Below, piece by piece: positions 24,030 to 35,552 of a stretch of DNA of 64,000 bases (the stretch's first letter is position 1; every line of letters starts with the position of its first letter). Made by a program: the position numbers and the translations under genes. The notes beneath the pieces are model-generated. The model saw nothing but the letters and a program-made list of their open reading frames with translations. It did no database searches and was not told the DNA's origin. The stretch is from Roridomyces roridus. Taxonomy: Eukaryota > Basidiomycota > Agaricomycetes > Agaricales > Mycenaceae. The DNA lies in NCBI GenBank assembly GCA_029378245.1, contig JARKIF010000013.1, positions 186,001 through 250,000 of the forward strand, given 5' to 3'.

Positions 24030-26303
24030 GTTCCAGTCATATTGGCACCTAGGTACACCCGGTATTTCTTATATAGGCTTACGTGCGTGAATAAACCCCG
24101 GTCCTCCACAAATCTTACATCCGCAGTGTTACGTTGGGCGCAAAGACAACCCTTCCTCAAGTACGTTCTCGTGCTCTTTCCCCTGTTTTTATTAGCGGCC
24201 AAGGGACAGTCGGCGCTGAGCCCCTCCCCGGGCTTGCCCGCCGGATCTGTCGGGCCTTCTGGACCCAATAAGGTAACCTTTCGATTCACCATTCGGAATG
24301 TAATCTAAACCCACGCCCCGTAAGAGTATCTCTACAACCTCGCCGACGCAGCGAGAGAACTCGCGCCCGAGTCGCACGATTCCCATCTCTTTGCGCTGGA
24401 CGTGTGTGCATTTTTTCAAATCATGATTCGTTAGAATAGGCTTCATGATCTAGTTACACGCGTCTTTCCGCGACTTTCTCGACGATCCGAGCCGCTCGGG
24501 ACCATTCTGTGTTCGGATTCTGCAGAGGTGTGAGGAGCTGTCGCGTTCAATATTGCAATCAGTCAGCGTGGATCGTCCTGACCGTGCGGCGCACGTGACT
24601 TCTTGGTGCATAATGCATTGGTATACAATTATTGTTTGAGGACTTCAGACTTAAAAGTGCACACAGGGAGACACAGCCGGGAGAATTCATTCTTTATATA
24701 ACGACCTCTGTTCCCCCTTGTGCATCCTTTCTTCCGCTGATACGCCGTTCCGAGTCTTAAAATTTATTTTAAGCTCGGTCTTATCGGCCGTTTTCCCGCC
24801 AGAGTGGGGTCGCACTTTTTTCGATGACGTCAGTGTCGGTGGTGGGATCAGTTCCATTTTCGGTAATTTTTGGGCTGTTCTTGCTCGATTTGGCTGCCTC
24901 TTTGTCAATTACCTTTACACGTTGAACATGAATCAAGCCCAGCTCCGCCGGCGTCCGTGTTACCATCTCCGCCGCCCAGAACCACAATCTACTCAACGGA
25001 ACGGGACCGGACATAGGTCCGTGGACAGCTCGGCTCGCCTCCTGTTTCTCTCCACCATGCACCCAGCGCTCGACATCCATCATGTTCAGCTCACTGCATC
25101 TACTCTTGATCTACTCTGTATCTCTTGTCTCAGGCATTTGGTGTACTTCCCTCACCACCTGTGGTCCCAGCTGCAACACTCAGACTCGGATTGCCATGTG
25201 CAAGCAATGGCCCTTCAAAGCAGGTATCAATGGCGCTCTATGTATCAGGCCAAATATCGGTGACATGCGAAATCAGTCAGGCATGGCCCTAAGGCCTTAA
25301 TTATAGACCCTCCGAATAATTAAGGCCTTAGACCTTAGGGCTTAGGCAGCCTCAGCCCTTAGATCCCAAAAAGGAAATAACTTGTCATCATACACGGACC
25401 AACTGGAACCATTCAAGCAACAGCTATTGAGCTCGAAGCCAACTTGAAATGGGCAAGTGTGTCATCTGTGAGCTATAGACAATGTCCCTTTCAGGAGCAA
25501 CAACTCACACTGGGATGAACAGGCATGCCGGGTGTTTGCCGGATGCCAATCCATCAAAATTGATCCCATTGGTAAGCCTCAGGCCTTAGGCCTTAGGGCC
25601 AACACTGAAATCAGTCCTCTTGGCATATGATAAGCGACATGCTACTGTGGTGGAAGGTGAATCAATCCCCCAATTGACCGACATTTGCTGACCGGAAACC
25701 AAGGCAATACCAGCCCCGGAAGACCTCCTCCATACCTGGCGTAATTACCGATGGTTCTATCAAAAGGGGGCACGCAGAAAGTGCTTAGTGCCGCCATGCC
25801 GTCAACTGACGCCTCCGGCGCCACTTATCGGAGGCGGGTTCAATGTCCTTGTCAATCGCGAGGTTAGAGTTGCAGACTTGTCTAGGTAGGGGCATTGCGA
25901 ATCCAGCGGGATGCGGCGGCTAGACAGCAGCAACAAATTCTAAGAAATGCAAAGCGATGGATCGGGCTCCCCACTGTATAGTTAGACTAGGTAATAGTAG
26001 TGTGCACAACCTCATGACACGCCGGATTCACCTTATTCATGGATAGTGGCATACAACATCAGGTACCCGGATAATGGCTCGACGAAAAGGAAACCAAAAG
26101 GATCAAGAGTATCTGGGTGAAAAGATGAGCGCGAGTGGACAGTGATCTGGGTGCAGAAGAGACAAATCGGGGATGCCGCCGCTCAGAAAAGCAATCACTA
26201 CACAAAATGCGGGACAACAAGCAAATGGCCAAAACTGGCATCATGTAACTGTGGATTATCAGCCCGAGTCAAAGGTTAAGATGGAGCAAGAGACACACTC
26301 GCA
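24030..26303. other. Intergenic with a diverged duplicate segment
   Basis: At 24304-24420 there is a segment similar to 55531-55638 (same strand; shared CAGCGAGAGAACTCGCG-type core). Around 25280-25600 the word AAGGCCTTA recurs, including the perfect palindrome listed separately. TATA-like TTTATATAACG sits near 24693, but no downstream gene was recognised. Confidence 0.4.
25290..25330. repeat. Perfect 15 bp inverted repeat, 11 nt spacer
   Basis: TAAGGCCTTAATTAT at 25290-25304 is mirrored exactly by ATAATTAAGGCCTTA at 25316-25330. Outer CCCT/AGGG bases extend it imperfectly. It can form a hairpin; each arm contains the palindrome TAAGGCCTTA. The same word recurs near 25580. Confidence 0.7.
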
Positions 26304-27516
26304 TCAGGCCAACTCGGCCGCAACTTTCATCCAAGCCTTGCCATGCATCGCCAACGCATGGGCACCAGTGGTTGAATCAGGCTTGGTAGGCTCGACACAG
26401 TGTAGCGCGGGGAAGATCGAGCGTAGGAAGGTAGCCACGCGCCGGCACTCCATTTTCTTCGTACCGATCGGCGAATAAGCGACCTCGAATCTTGCGAGTG
26501 TATCCTGGGAACCTCGACGCCGCGTCGTTTCGCCTGATGCGAGTTTGAATTTCGGGACGGCGGTGGCATCGAAGAGGACGGAAAGACGCCTGAGCACGGG
26601 ACAGTGTTGCGCGAAAGCGTAAACACCCTCAAGCGTCATCCGGGGTGCCATGCGGTGTGTGTTATCACAGGGCAACGCTAGCACCTCGATGCGAGGCCAC
26701 GCACGAGCCATTTCCAAGGCCACCGCATCGTCCAAGTCGACGGCGATGCAATGAGCGAGCCACACATGGACGATGTTTCGGAAGCAGAAAAGCCTCTTTA
26801 GGTCGTCGCCCGAAACGACGTAGAGATCGAGTTGGGTTGTCATTATTGGATGTGCATCCCAAGCCTGCTCCACCGTGATCTTCCCCAGCAAGCTGTGCGT
26901 GCAGCTCGATGCGAGCGCGGTGTACAGCTCTTGTAAGATTTGTTTCGTAGGACAGGTAGCCCAGCCGCGCGAGGAAAGATAGAACTCGACCAATGACCCT
27001 CCTGTCTGCCCGAGGAGGTTTGGCGTGGCCTCTATGGACTCGCATTCAAATACCCTCAGGGCGGGAAAACACGGTACGTCTTTGGGGCGTGGAGGGAGAC
27101 GACGCGGAGTGTTGGACATTACCCAGAGGTAACGAAGGCGTGGAAGGCGAGATAGGTGGTCGAACGCCGTCAAATCCAGGTTCCATATGACGAGCGTTTC
27201 GAGACCGTCTAACGCGCAGACGAAGGGGGAAGCGTACGAATCGGGGTGAACGCCGCCGACGGTGACATTTTTCAAGCCGGGCAATTGGCTTGAGAGTGTT
27301 TCGAGTATAGTAAAATGGGCAATGTGGTCAGACTGAATATGGAGACGCTTGATTTTGGGTGACAAGAAGAGGTGGATGTGATGAAAGAGCTGGGGATCCT
27401 TGAAGGACCAGTCGAGAGCCCCAAGCCTGGGAAATATGGTGCCGTGGGGAAATTTGGTGGCAAGGATATCATAAACGAATGACGTCTCGCTACGGACGTC
27501 ACTATCTTTGAAGGAT

Positions 27517-28459
27517 GTCAATGACAGCGCCTAGGCCGACATGCCGGCGATCGGATCACGATCGGATCACGATCGGATCACGCTCGGTAACGCGGCCGGG
27601 TACGACAGGAAGGTGATGGTGATTCGGACACGACCAGGGATGGGATGATGTAGTCAGGCACCACCAGACAAGATGAGCGGGAGCTGCAATGCAAGAGGCC
27701 GGATACAAGGCCTCGGGCTGCAGCGTCGTCGAGTACAGGGGAACTGGTAGTACAGGTGCGAGACCAGTAGTCGTGTCGAATGTATGAATGGGGACCAAGT
27801 CGAATACTGAGATGTCGGGTTCTAAGACGAGAGGGGGGAACCGGCAAGCCAGAGTATCGCTGGAGAATAGATGAGGTAGAATCTACTGTACAGGAGATTC
27901 TACCCAACATTATATAGTAACCTCGTCAGGAGTTCGCTCCTGTGTGATCGGACCCTGTCCCTTAATATCCTCCTGACTCAATAGAGTTCCGGTGGAGCCA
28001 CCCCTGTGGCCCTGTGTGTAACCACGATCGTCCTCTCCTAATATGCATCATGATCCCTTGCCGAGGGATCACTAGTTGACATGTGTTTCCCCCCTCGTCG
28101 GGTTCTAACACTGCGCGATGGGTTCTATACCAAGAACCCATGTTACGCCGGGCATGTACTTCTGTCCCTTCACTGGTTGACATGTGTTTGGGACCCCTCG
28201 TCGGGTTCCGACACTGCGCGTCGGGTTCTGTCCTAGCAACCCTTCCCGCGCCGGGCATGTACTGCTGCCCTCGTATCCGAGTGGTAGTTCCCCTGGGACT
28301 ATCCACTCCTTGTTCAGGCGGGCGACATCCATCTCTCAAGGAAGGACTTGTCGTGCATGGACCGAACGTACGTTTGTTGATGATAACAAATCTCGTGATC
28401 CGTAACTGATGGCGGTGATGGTATCACCCCATCAGTCGGCAAGCGCTGGTTTCATGACA
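27517..28459. mobile_element. 943 bp terminal-inverted-repeat insertion inside the F-box gene
   Basis: It is flanked by AAGGAT at 27511-27516 and 28460-28465. The ends are imperfect inverted repeats: GTCAATGACAGCGCC inward from the left, and TGTCATGAAACCAGCGC inward from the right, both followed by a GCCGAC word. Inside are three 11 bp tandem units CGATCGGATCA (27548-27580) and a two-unit tandem repeat of about 101 bp (28075-28275). No transposase is encoded; the superfamily is not clear. Confidence 0.65.
28075..28275. repeat. Two tandem units of about 101 bp
   Basis: Both units begin GTTGACATGTGTTT and contain CTCGTCGGGTTC, ACACTGCGCG and GCCGGGCATGTACT, with scattered substitutions. They lie within the 943 bp insertion. 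Confidence 0.6.
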
Positions 28460-28907
28460 AAGGATCTGACACGATGAGCATAGAATGTGAACCAGTCCCA
28501 GTCAGAAGCCCTGGGGGTGCGCCGAAAACTCTGGTTGGATGTCAGGACTCAGCTAATGCTCACAAGTGATATACCTGACCACTCACAATCTCCCAGGTAT
28601 CATCCTCTGTCCAACTTCCATCGTCAGAACTCGCGTCGCTGTGTTCATCGGAAGAAATCTCCATGATATACCAGAGATCCGGCAGCATGGTGCGGAGCAG
28701 ATGAAGAAGGGTGCCCTGAAAGCTCCAAAGAGAATCTAACGCGGGGTCCAAGAAGGTCCTGCACGTTTGGGCGAGATGGAAGAGGTCACCGCAGCGATTC
28801 GGGTACTGCTCCGTGCGGACTCCAAGCCGGAATTCAGAGGGACCAGCTTGAGCAATTTGACCGCATATACATTGCACTATCTCGTCAATTTCAAGTGCAT
28901 GGTGCAT

Positions 28908-29291
28908 TAGGGTGGCTATAAGGCACAAAAAAGGTATCCTCACTGGAAGTAGATGTCCCGCTGTAGAGATGGGCTTACGGAGTATCGAAGAGATCGAAGG
29001 GTCAGGAAGGCACGGTGGAGCTGTTGGTGCCTCTATGCCCTGGATGTGCGACAACAAAAGTGACAGGGAAAGGGCAGAAAGGAAGCGACATGTGCTTACC
29101 AAGCAGCGTGCCTGTATGGGATTGATGTGATGTACTGATCCGATCCGTCTTCTCACTGTTCTGAGTTCGTCTGGTTACTTATCCGCAACCCTCGGAAAAA
29201 GGATGCTTTTCGGCATCCTCACACTGGTCCAGGTTGTAAGTACCGGGGCTTGATACTGACCAAGATCTGAGGATCATCAGGATTCAGGTCA
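28908..29291. other. 5' flank of the split F-box gene
   Basis: The frame of exon 1 stays open upstream to 29156, but no conserved residues precede the methionine at 28907, and the related gene fragment at 42095 starts at the equivalent methionine. Probably promoter and 5' untranslated sequence. Confidence 0.35.
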
Positions 29292-29299
29292 GTACTACT

Positions 29300-29751
29300 C
29301 AAGGGGCACCAAAGATAAGAGATTAGCACATCACCTCGAAGTTTTTTTTTCAGCCAAATCAGCAGACCCTCCCTCTATAAAAGGAAATTTCCTTTTTGGG
29401 ACACATCAAATCAGATTATTTTGGGTATTTTGGCCCCCCTCCTCCCTGTACATGCCTCCCAAGGGCTTCCAGTCTATTCTATCAGCTCTGGAGCCCAAGA
29501 TCGGGGTTTTCAATTGAAATTCTGAATTGATGAGGATCCACATGTGACCAGAGCACGTGACTAATCGGACACGTGACCAAATCGGGACCATGTACCGAAA
29601 AAATTGATACAGTCCACTGGGGCTCTATTCAGTGCTAACAGGGCCTTTCCAGTGTCTGCGGAAATTTGCTACAAAACTTTTTTTTCAGCCCTTGGAGAGA
29701 CCCCCCCCTCCCCTCCTATAATAGGAAATTCCTTATCTTTGGTGCCCCTTG
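29300..29751 (-). mobile_element. hAT-like miniature inverted-repeat element, copy 2
   Basis: The element is 452 bp, the same family as 21283-21749 but in the opposite orientation. Ends read inward begin CAAGGGGCACCAAAGATAA. It is flanked by an exact 8 bp duplication GTACTACT (29292-29299 and 29752-29759). Shared internal words include GAGCCCAAGATCGGGGTTTT and CAGAGCACGTGAC. It has no coding capacity. Confidence 0.8.
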
Positions 29752-29759
29752 GTACTACT

Positions 29760-30215
29760 ACTACTATATGCTAGTAACACCAGCCTTTCTCCACCTACAC
29801 GTGGCATGGATTCGCACGAGACGAGAAAGATTTTGACGACAAACCTCACTCTGCGTCCTCACACTCGTTGTCGTCCGCCAATTCCAGCATGATCATATCC
29901 ACTCTGCACAAGGCATGGGTTCACACGAGAATGATACCAAGATGGGGTCGTTCATGCCATACGCACAAAACGGTGTAACAATTTGATCATAAGCAAAGGG
30001 AACACAATCTTTGGTTGAAATGATCGGTGTATGTAAGACGAAAGCGATCACGGCGCAAGACACGAGCCGGTCATGTGGCCGGGTCATACAAGACCACAGA
30101 CAGGAAAAGGGCACGACCAAACTAAATGGAAAGTACTGTCAGCTCCGAGACGAAAGACGAAACATCAAGGAGGGGACACACGGCAAGATCAGGAATTATC
30201 AGGCGGCACGATAGC
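29760..30215. other. Intergenic, nothing recognised
   Basis: This is 3' flank of the truncated F-box relative and the border of the hAT-like element. No gene or repeat was recognised. Confidence 0.35.
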
Positions 30216-31241
30216 TCAAGAAAATTTAGCTGAGACCTTCATCCAAGCCTTGTACACTGCGGATACCTGGTGATCCGCAGACGAATCCGGCTTTGAAGCC
30301 TCGATACGGTACAACGCTGGGAAGATGGAGCGCAGGAAGTCGGCCACGCGGCTCCATTCCTTTTTGTTCCCACCGATCGCCGAGTACGCGACGTCAAGGT
30401 GTGTTAATTTACGCTGGGAAGCTCGACGGTGCTTTTTTCTCCACAGCGTGAGTTTCGGTTTCGGGACACTGGTAGCGTCGAATAGGATGGAAAGACGTCG
30501 GAGTAAAGGACAGTGTTCGGCAAAGGCGGAGACACCTTCCACCGTCATCCGAGGTGTGATACGGTGCAGGGATTCGCCTGAGGGGAAAGCAAGCACCTCG
30601 ATCCGCAGCCAAGCTCGGGCCATGTCGAGGGTTACAGCGTCGTCCAAATCGACAGCGACGCTGTGCGCCAACGAAACATGGACGAGGTTCTGGAAGCAGA
30701 GAAGGCTCTTCAGGTCCTCGCCGGATAACACGTAAAGTTCGAGCTGAGTCGGCTCTATGGGCTTACGCCATGGTTTATCTATCGTGATGTTTTTCAGTAG
30801 CGTGTGGGTGCAGCTCGAGGCGAGCGCGGCGTAGAGTTCTCGAAACATTTGTTTTGTAGGGGTTACACGCCAGCTACGCGAGGAAAGCTCGAACTGAACC
30901 AGGGACTTTCCCGTTCGCTCGAGGAGGTTCGGCGCGGCCTCCATAGACTCGCATTCAAAGATTCTGAGCGAAGGAAAACAAGGGAGATCTTTAGGGGATG
31001 GAGGATAACGGGGCGGTTCGGGGGACATGAGCCAGAGGTACTGAAGGCGTGGAAGGCGAGATAGGTGGTCGAAAGCCTCCAAATCGAGATCAGGAACAAT
31101 GATGCGTTCAAGATCGTGTAACATGCAAACGAAACGAGAAATGGATGAGTCGCGGGTCAAGCCGATGGAAAAGTGTTTCAAGCCCGGTAATGTGAGTGAT
31201 GCAAAGATCGCGCAATCGGGGGCGGAGTGGATGTGATGCAC
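30216..31241 (-). pseudogene. 5'-truncated F-box/LRR-like relative
   Basis: A single open block of about 340 residues, closely related to the C-terminal two thirds of the gene at 26304-27516: both contain 'AFDHLSRLPRL', 'PCFP.LR.FECES', 'TPTKQ' or 'CPTKQ', 'ELY.ALASSCTH', 'AVDLDDAV', and end with a 'FLRSIFPAL' segment. The F-box exon, the DWD segment and the first leucine-rich repeats are absent upstream; the similarity begins near 31235 and runs into sequence used by the plus-strand ZZ-like gene. The recorded start is not a real methionine (GTG). It is a decayed or 5'-truncated duplicate of its neighbour, and whether it is transcribed is unknown. Confidence 0.65.
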
Positions 31242-32415
31242 CTGGCTGCTGTTTATGGCCTGAAAGAGCCTGCCAGTGAATTCCAGAGACTCGCAAAATC
31301 TATCACGTCAATATTCATTGTCGTTGACAAGAGAATCGAGAAATTGAGAGGTACGTCTGCTTTTCATACAGTCTATATAGCTAGCCTTTTGGCTGCTCAC
31401 ATTGCTCCTAGAGATTTTTGAGGCTCGTTCACAGGACACAGATGCCCGGATGGCGCAATTTGCACTTGGAATGGTGGGTGTTCTAATCAACTTCCTACCT
31501 GAAGTTCACGGTGTTGTTCCAGTTCCAGCTCACCTCCGCAGCCCACCCCCGCTATCCATTGAAGAACACGATCCGCACATTTACGCCAAAACCTGAATTC
31601 ACCTCTACCCCGGAGGATGTTGAACCTGAGTTTCGAGAGGAGCGTTCAAAAAGACAGGCCGTGAAATTCCTCGAACACGGTATAATCGAGGAGGAAGCCA
31701 ACATCCCAGTCTCACCAGAATTTTCATTGTACGTTCAATCCTCTTATGCCTCGATGACTGCCAATGAAATGACTGCACAGCAACCGGTATTGCGATAACT
31801 TGAGCTGTCACAAGGTGATCACCGGTATAAAGGTGCTCTGCGCTCAGTGCATGGATCGAGATGGAACAGAAACTATCGACTTTTGTTCCGGATGCTTTGA
31901 ATCTCCGCGTGTTCCGGCCGGCATTCTTCACACTTGCAACCATCTTCTCCTGAAGATACCCCGCCCCATGCATGATGGAGAATTAGCGGTGATTGTGCCA
32001 GAGGCCAAGGAAGTCGCCCGGCGGATCAACGCCTCTGTGCCTTTGACGGCAAATTGTGAATACTACCAGGACCCAATCGCTTTCCCACTCTGGGTCTGCA
32101 TGAAAAGCGATATGTCTTTTTTACGTGAGGTAGACTTCATCCAGAATCTCATCATGCCCGATAACTCGGGACGCTCTCATTTGCAAGCCTTGCGGTACCA
32201 GCAGATGTCCATCGGTTTTGTTGCCAGGATCGAACCGAGAACACGTGTTTGACAACCCTCTGTTGTGGATCAACAACATCGAGCCTGTGGGTCAAACGCG
32301 AGCCGCACCAATTGATCCGGTGGTTTCATCACTGGAGGGGAGAATGCAAGCTTTGGAGGTGAAGTTTGATGAATTGAAGGCCATGCTTGATTCCTTCAGA
32401 ACAAATGCACTTTGA
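31236..32415 (+). CDS. ZZ/RING-like zinc-binding protein, N-terminus uncertain
   Basis: Five exons fit well: up to 31350, 31412-31473, 31505-31728, 31781-32124 and 32228-32415, all with GT-AG borders and matching phases. The core is a cysteine-rich block: 'YCDNLSCHKVITGIKVLCAQC', then 'IDFCSGCF' and 'HTCNHLLLKI', resembling agaric ZZ-type zinc fingers used for protein or ubiquitin-related contacts. The C-terminus is a short coiled-coil-like segment (SLEGRMQALEVKFDELKAML). A start at 31236 (MHLAAVYGLKEP) is possible, but the N-terminus overlaps the antisense F-box remnant and relatives are longer, so the gene may be 5'-truncated. Confidence 0.55.
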
Positions 32416-33147
32416 ATGTCGAGCCTGACTACACTGACTCGGAAAAAGTAATGGATCACCAGATCTTGAAAATTGGACGCGGTGTCAAGCCCGATGGAGG
32501 GACATTGGAAACTGGTTGTGGGGTATAGTAGGAGCACTAGGAGGGCTACTATTAGCAGGTACAAATCGGCTTTGTTCGGCTTCAGTGGTGTGTCAAACGC
32601 AAACATGTGATCCATTTGTTATTCTGCATTTGGTTGACCCACACCATTTGCCGTGAAACACTGCAACGACTGACCCAAATGAGCTCAAATGTTGTACAGC
32701 TCCTCTTCACTATCCCATCTTCCATCTGTGAGCCAAAGCAGTGCACTTCTGGCCTGCTCAGGGACTCAGAAACATCAAATGAAGAAATCAGTAAAATAAT
32801 CCTCCCGTGTACCTGGGACCCCCTACCTGTATGGTATAACTTGTCAGTGGGAGCTCATGGATGCTGGAAAAGCTTAGTTGTCCTCAAAAAGTGGAAATTC
32901 AATGTGCAGAGTCCTCCATTCAATTTTCATTGCCGAGCTGAACATTGGGTTGAAAGTTCAGCACTTGTTCTCAGGTGTCTTGAGTGTCAATGCCATACCA
33001 AAGCTGACCAGGATGAAGCCTAGGATACTCTACTTCATTAATCCAATGTCCCAGGTACAGGAACAGAGCTACATATATGCCCCGAGACCAGACAGTGTTG
33101 TTTTCAGCTCTGATCTGTGGCCGGATTTTTGCATAGGGTCAACCATC
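32416..33147. other. Gene-free flank, degenerate reading frames
   Basis: Frames at 32607-33023 and 32878-33336 are open but overlap in different phases without recognisable domains. The target site of the retrocopy lies at the right edge. It may be an old decayed repeat. Confidence 0.3.
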
Positions 33148-33160
33148 ACACCATCGAGTC

Positions 33161-33873
33161 GGCGATGTTCTCACGCGGCAACCACCATGATCCCCATGCG
33201 CCGGCAGACCTGCTGGCGCGTCCGACCCACACGAACCCCAAGCCACAAGCAGGGGACTCTCCGGCGCATACTAGCACCATCTCTGCCCACTACTCCCGAC
33301 TCGAATCTCTGCTCGACTCGGCGCTTGCCACGTTGACCCTCATCCACGACCACGACCCAATTGCTGCCCCGCCATTGTTGAATGGCCACATGATCGCGGT
33401 GCTGCAGGTTGGCTGACACACAGCGGGGTCAAAGGCTCGATCCAAGGAGTCTCGTTACTGTGCAGTGACGCTGACATCACCAAGCGCGAGACTGCTTCCC
33501 TCCGGATGTCTCTGGCATCCTCGAGCGATGCTCTTTTTTTGGTGCAGAACGGAGCCGTCGTGCTTGGCTCTCAGTGCCGCGTCTCTCGATACGTACCCAA
33601 AACTTCACGCGCTTGAAACCCCCTCCTTCTTACCTTATTTGCCCGCGGGCTTGATCACTTACTCTACTTCACCTTCCCTCAGGATACTTAATGCGCAATA
33701 GCGCTACCGTCCGAGTACGAACGTATGTCGTTCCAAAGGACAGCTTGCCGAGGTCAAGATCAGCTACAGTTACTCACCCACGTAGACACACATGGTGTAG
33801 AAGTATGGCTACCATAGGGCACGCCCTCCGGGCCAAATAAAATGGATTAAAAAAAAAAAAAAAAAAAAAGAAA
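33161..33873 (+). pseudogene. Retroposed mRNA copy with poly(A) tail
   Basis: The insert is 713 bp and is flanked by an exact 13 bp duplication ACACCATCGAGTC (33148-33160 and 33874-33886). Its 3' end has a polyadenylation signal AATAAA (33836-33841) and, 7 nt later, a run of 21 A (33849-33869). Near the 5' end an ATG at 33165 opens a frame of 83 residues (MFSRGNHHDPHAPADLL...) to 33416. A second frame, offset by one base, continues with coding-like sequence (GSIQGVSLLCSDADITKRE; FLVQNGAVVLGSQCRV) to 33616. I do not recognise the parent protein. The combination is typical of reverse transcription of a host mRNA by LINE machinery; the frame break suggests a dead copy. Confidence 0.72.
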
Positions 33874-33886
33874 ACACCATCGAGTC

Positions 33887-35552
33887 TGTACATCTTCTAG
33901 GCATCTCATAGGATCCAAAATAGCACAACTGATCAATCAAGACCCAGAAATATGGCTTATCGGGGCTGTTGGGAGGCTCCTTGCCCAGGCTGTATATACA
34001 GATCATGCAAAAATCAACACCAGGCAACCACCCACCATGCACATCTGCATGAGTTGCCTTTCTTACACTCTAGGTGTAACCCAGTGACCGGCATCTACTG
34101 TATTCAGCCGGATTTTCACATTGTGCAAGGCCCTATTTCAAGATCAAGGCCACCAAAGAGCCGTGGCCAAACAGTGGTGGAAGTTCTTTGACCCTGATAG
34201 GGTGTGAGGTGGTCACAGTCACCTTGCCTGTGTCATTGGGGCAGTCCTTAGGATTGGAAGAGTTGCCCTATACATGCTTGAGACCTCTCATTAAAGACTA
34301 CTGGCAGGCCATGGGCACCTTTGCCATGGTAGTGGTCACCACTTCATTGACCAAGGGCTTCACAACCAACCCACTTGAGACCGGATTTTTGGGCCCAGAA
34401 TTGCTCAACAGACATCAAGCTATCATCCAGTCCAATTTCAAGTTGCACCTGCAGCATTAAGTCCAGATAAAAGATCAAACACACAGATTTGACGGAAACC
34501 AGATTTTAAAATGGATCACTTTCATTTTTGTGATCGCTCTGCTTTAGCAAGGAGAGGGTCAGGCAACTCAATATTTTACGGGTATATACTAGACCCTGTA
34601 AGCTTCGTTTGAAGACCTTAACATTGCCCAGAAGTGGCGTGGCTGTGAAGCAATGCATCAAACAATTTCGAACCACGCGTGATCCATTACTTTTTCCGAG
34701 TCAGTGTACATGTATATGCTTCATGGTGAATGGATGGTACGTAGCGACAAGTCGGGAATCATTTTGGGGAAAGTCTGCCGGGCGATATGTATCACCATGC
34801 CGGGAGATGCCGGCCTGCAAATACGGCATCGGCATGAGCATACCCAATCTAGACGCGTGTACCTTAAATGTCCACGGAGATGTCGTTCCTGTACCGGGGA
34901 TGATGTTCCGGTCCATCTGACGAGATCATGCTGCCTATCTGATAAGGATATCTGGTACCCGCGGCAACATCTTCCGGTACCGATCACATCAGATATCTGT
35001 CCAGCCGAACATCATTTGATGTACAGCTGTTTTCGCTTTCCTGTGCAATGTTTAAATACCTCGAGAACGGCCCACTGGCATGGTATGTTCTTGCAGGGTA
35101 AAATGGTCCTCTGTGCGGGGGGTATTCAGTAAAAATGTGCCAAAGGCACTGTGTCGACTTGCAGGTCCTTAATTTGCCCATTCTTTGTCAGGATCAAATC
35201 AGATCAGCAATTTTCACGGAGTTGAACATTGCTGCGATGCGACACATATTTCAAGTTTTCAACTGCTTGCGTAACAATAGAAAGGTCATAGGAGCAAGAT
35301 CGAAACATCGTGAAACTGTGGGCACATCCTCTTGAGTTACGGAGAATAAATTGAGATGGTACATCCACTGTTGATCCACCGGAATGTGTCAAGCCGGCAC
35401 TTTGATTTGAATTTGATGTGTACTAAGTGCCATGGGCAGCCTGCGGAACCACCACGGCCGACTTCCAACCAAAAGAAAAAGCAATATGAATCTTACATTG
35501 GAGTTGCATCAGAATAGTCGACCGACAAGTCGACAATATCTTCCACTTGCGT
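33887..35552. other. Flank of the retrocopy, degenerate frames
   Basis: Reading across the insertion point, plus-strand frames around 33930-34450 look partly coding (LINQDPEIWLIGAVGRLLAQ; HSHLACVIGAVLRIGRVALY) but are broken by stops, as in a decayed transposon gene. Nothing was recognised between 34500 and 35552. Confidence 0.3.

Larger units (their letters stand above)
26304..28907 (-). pseudogene. F-box/LRR-like protein gene split by a 943 bp insertion
   Basis: Exon 1 at 28587-28907 (MHHALEIDEIVQCICGQ...LAQTCRTFLDPALDSLWSFQGTL) is an agaric F-box-like start. A 50 nt intron (GTGAGT...CCAG) leads to exon 2, 'SFRRTPRASDWDWFTFYAHRVRS', which breaks at 28459. The same exon resumes at 27516 and runs uninterrupted to the stop at 26304 with leucine-rich sequence (FPRLGALDWSFKDPQLFHH; HLSRLPRLRYLWVMS; DLDDAVALEMARAWPRIEVL). 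The insertion is flanked by the 6 bp AAGGAT; removing it and one copy gives a continuous frame across 'HRVRS-FKDSDVR', precisely what relatives show. Without the insertion the protein would be about 530 residues and presumably act as an SCF substrate adaptor. As it stands the gene is interrupted by stops. Confidence 0.72.
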
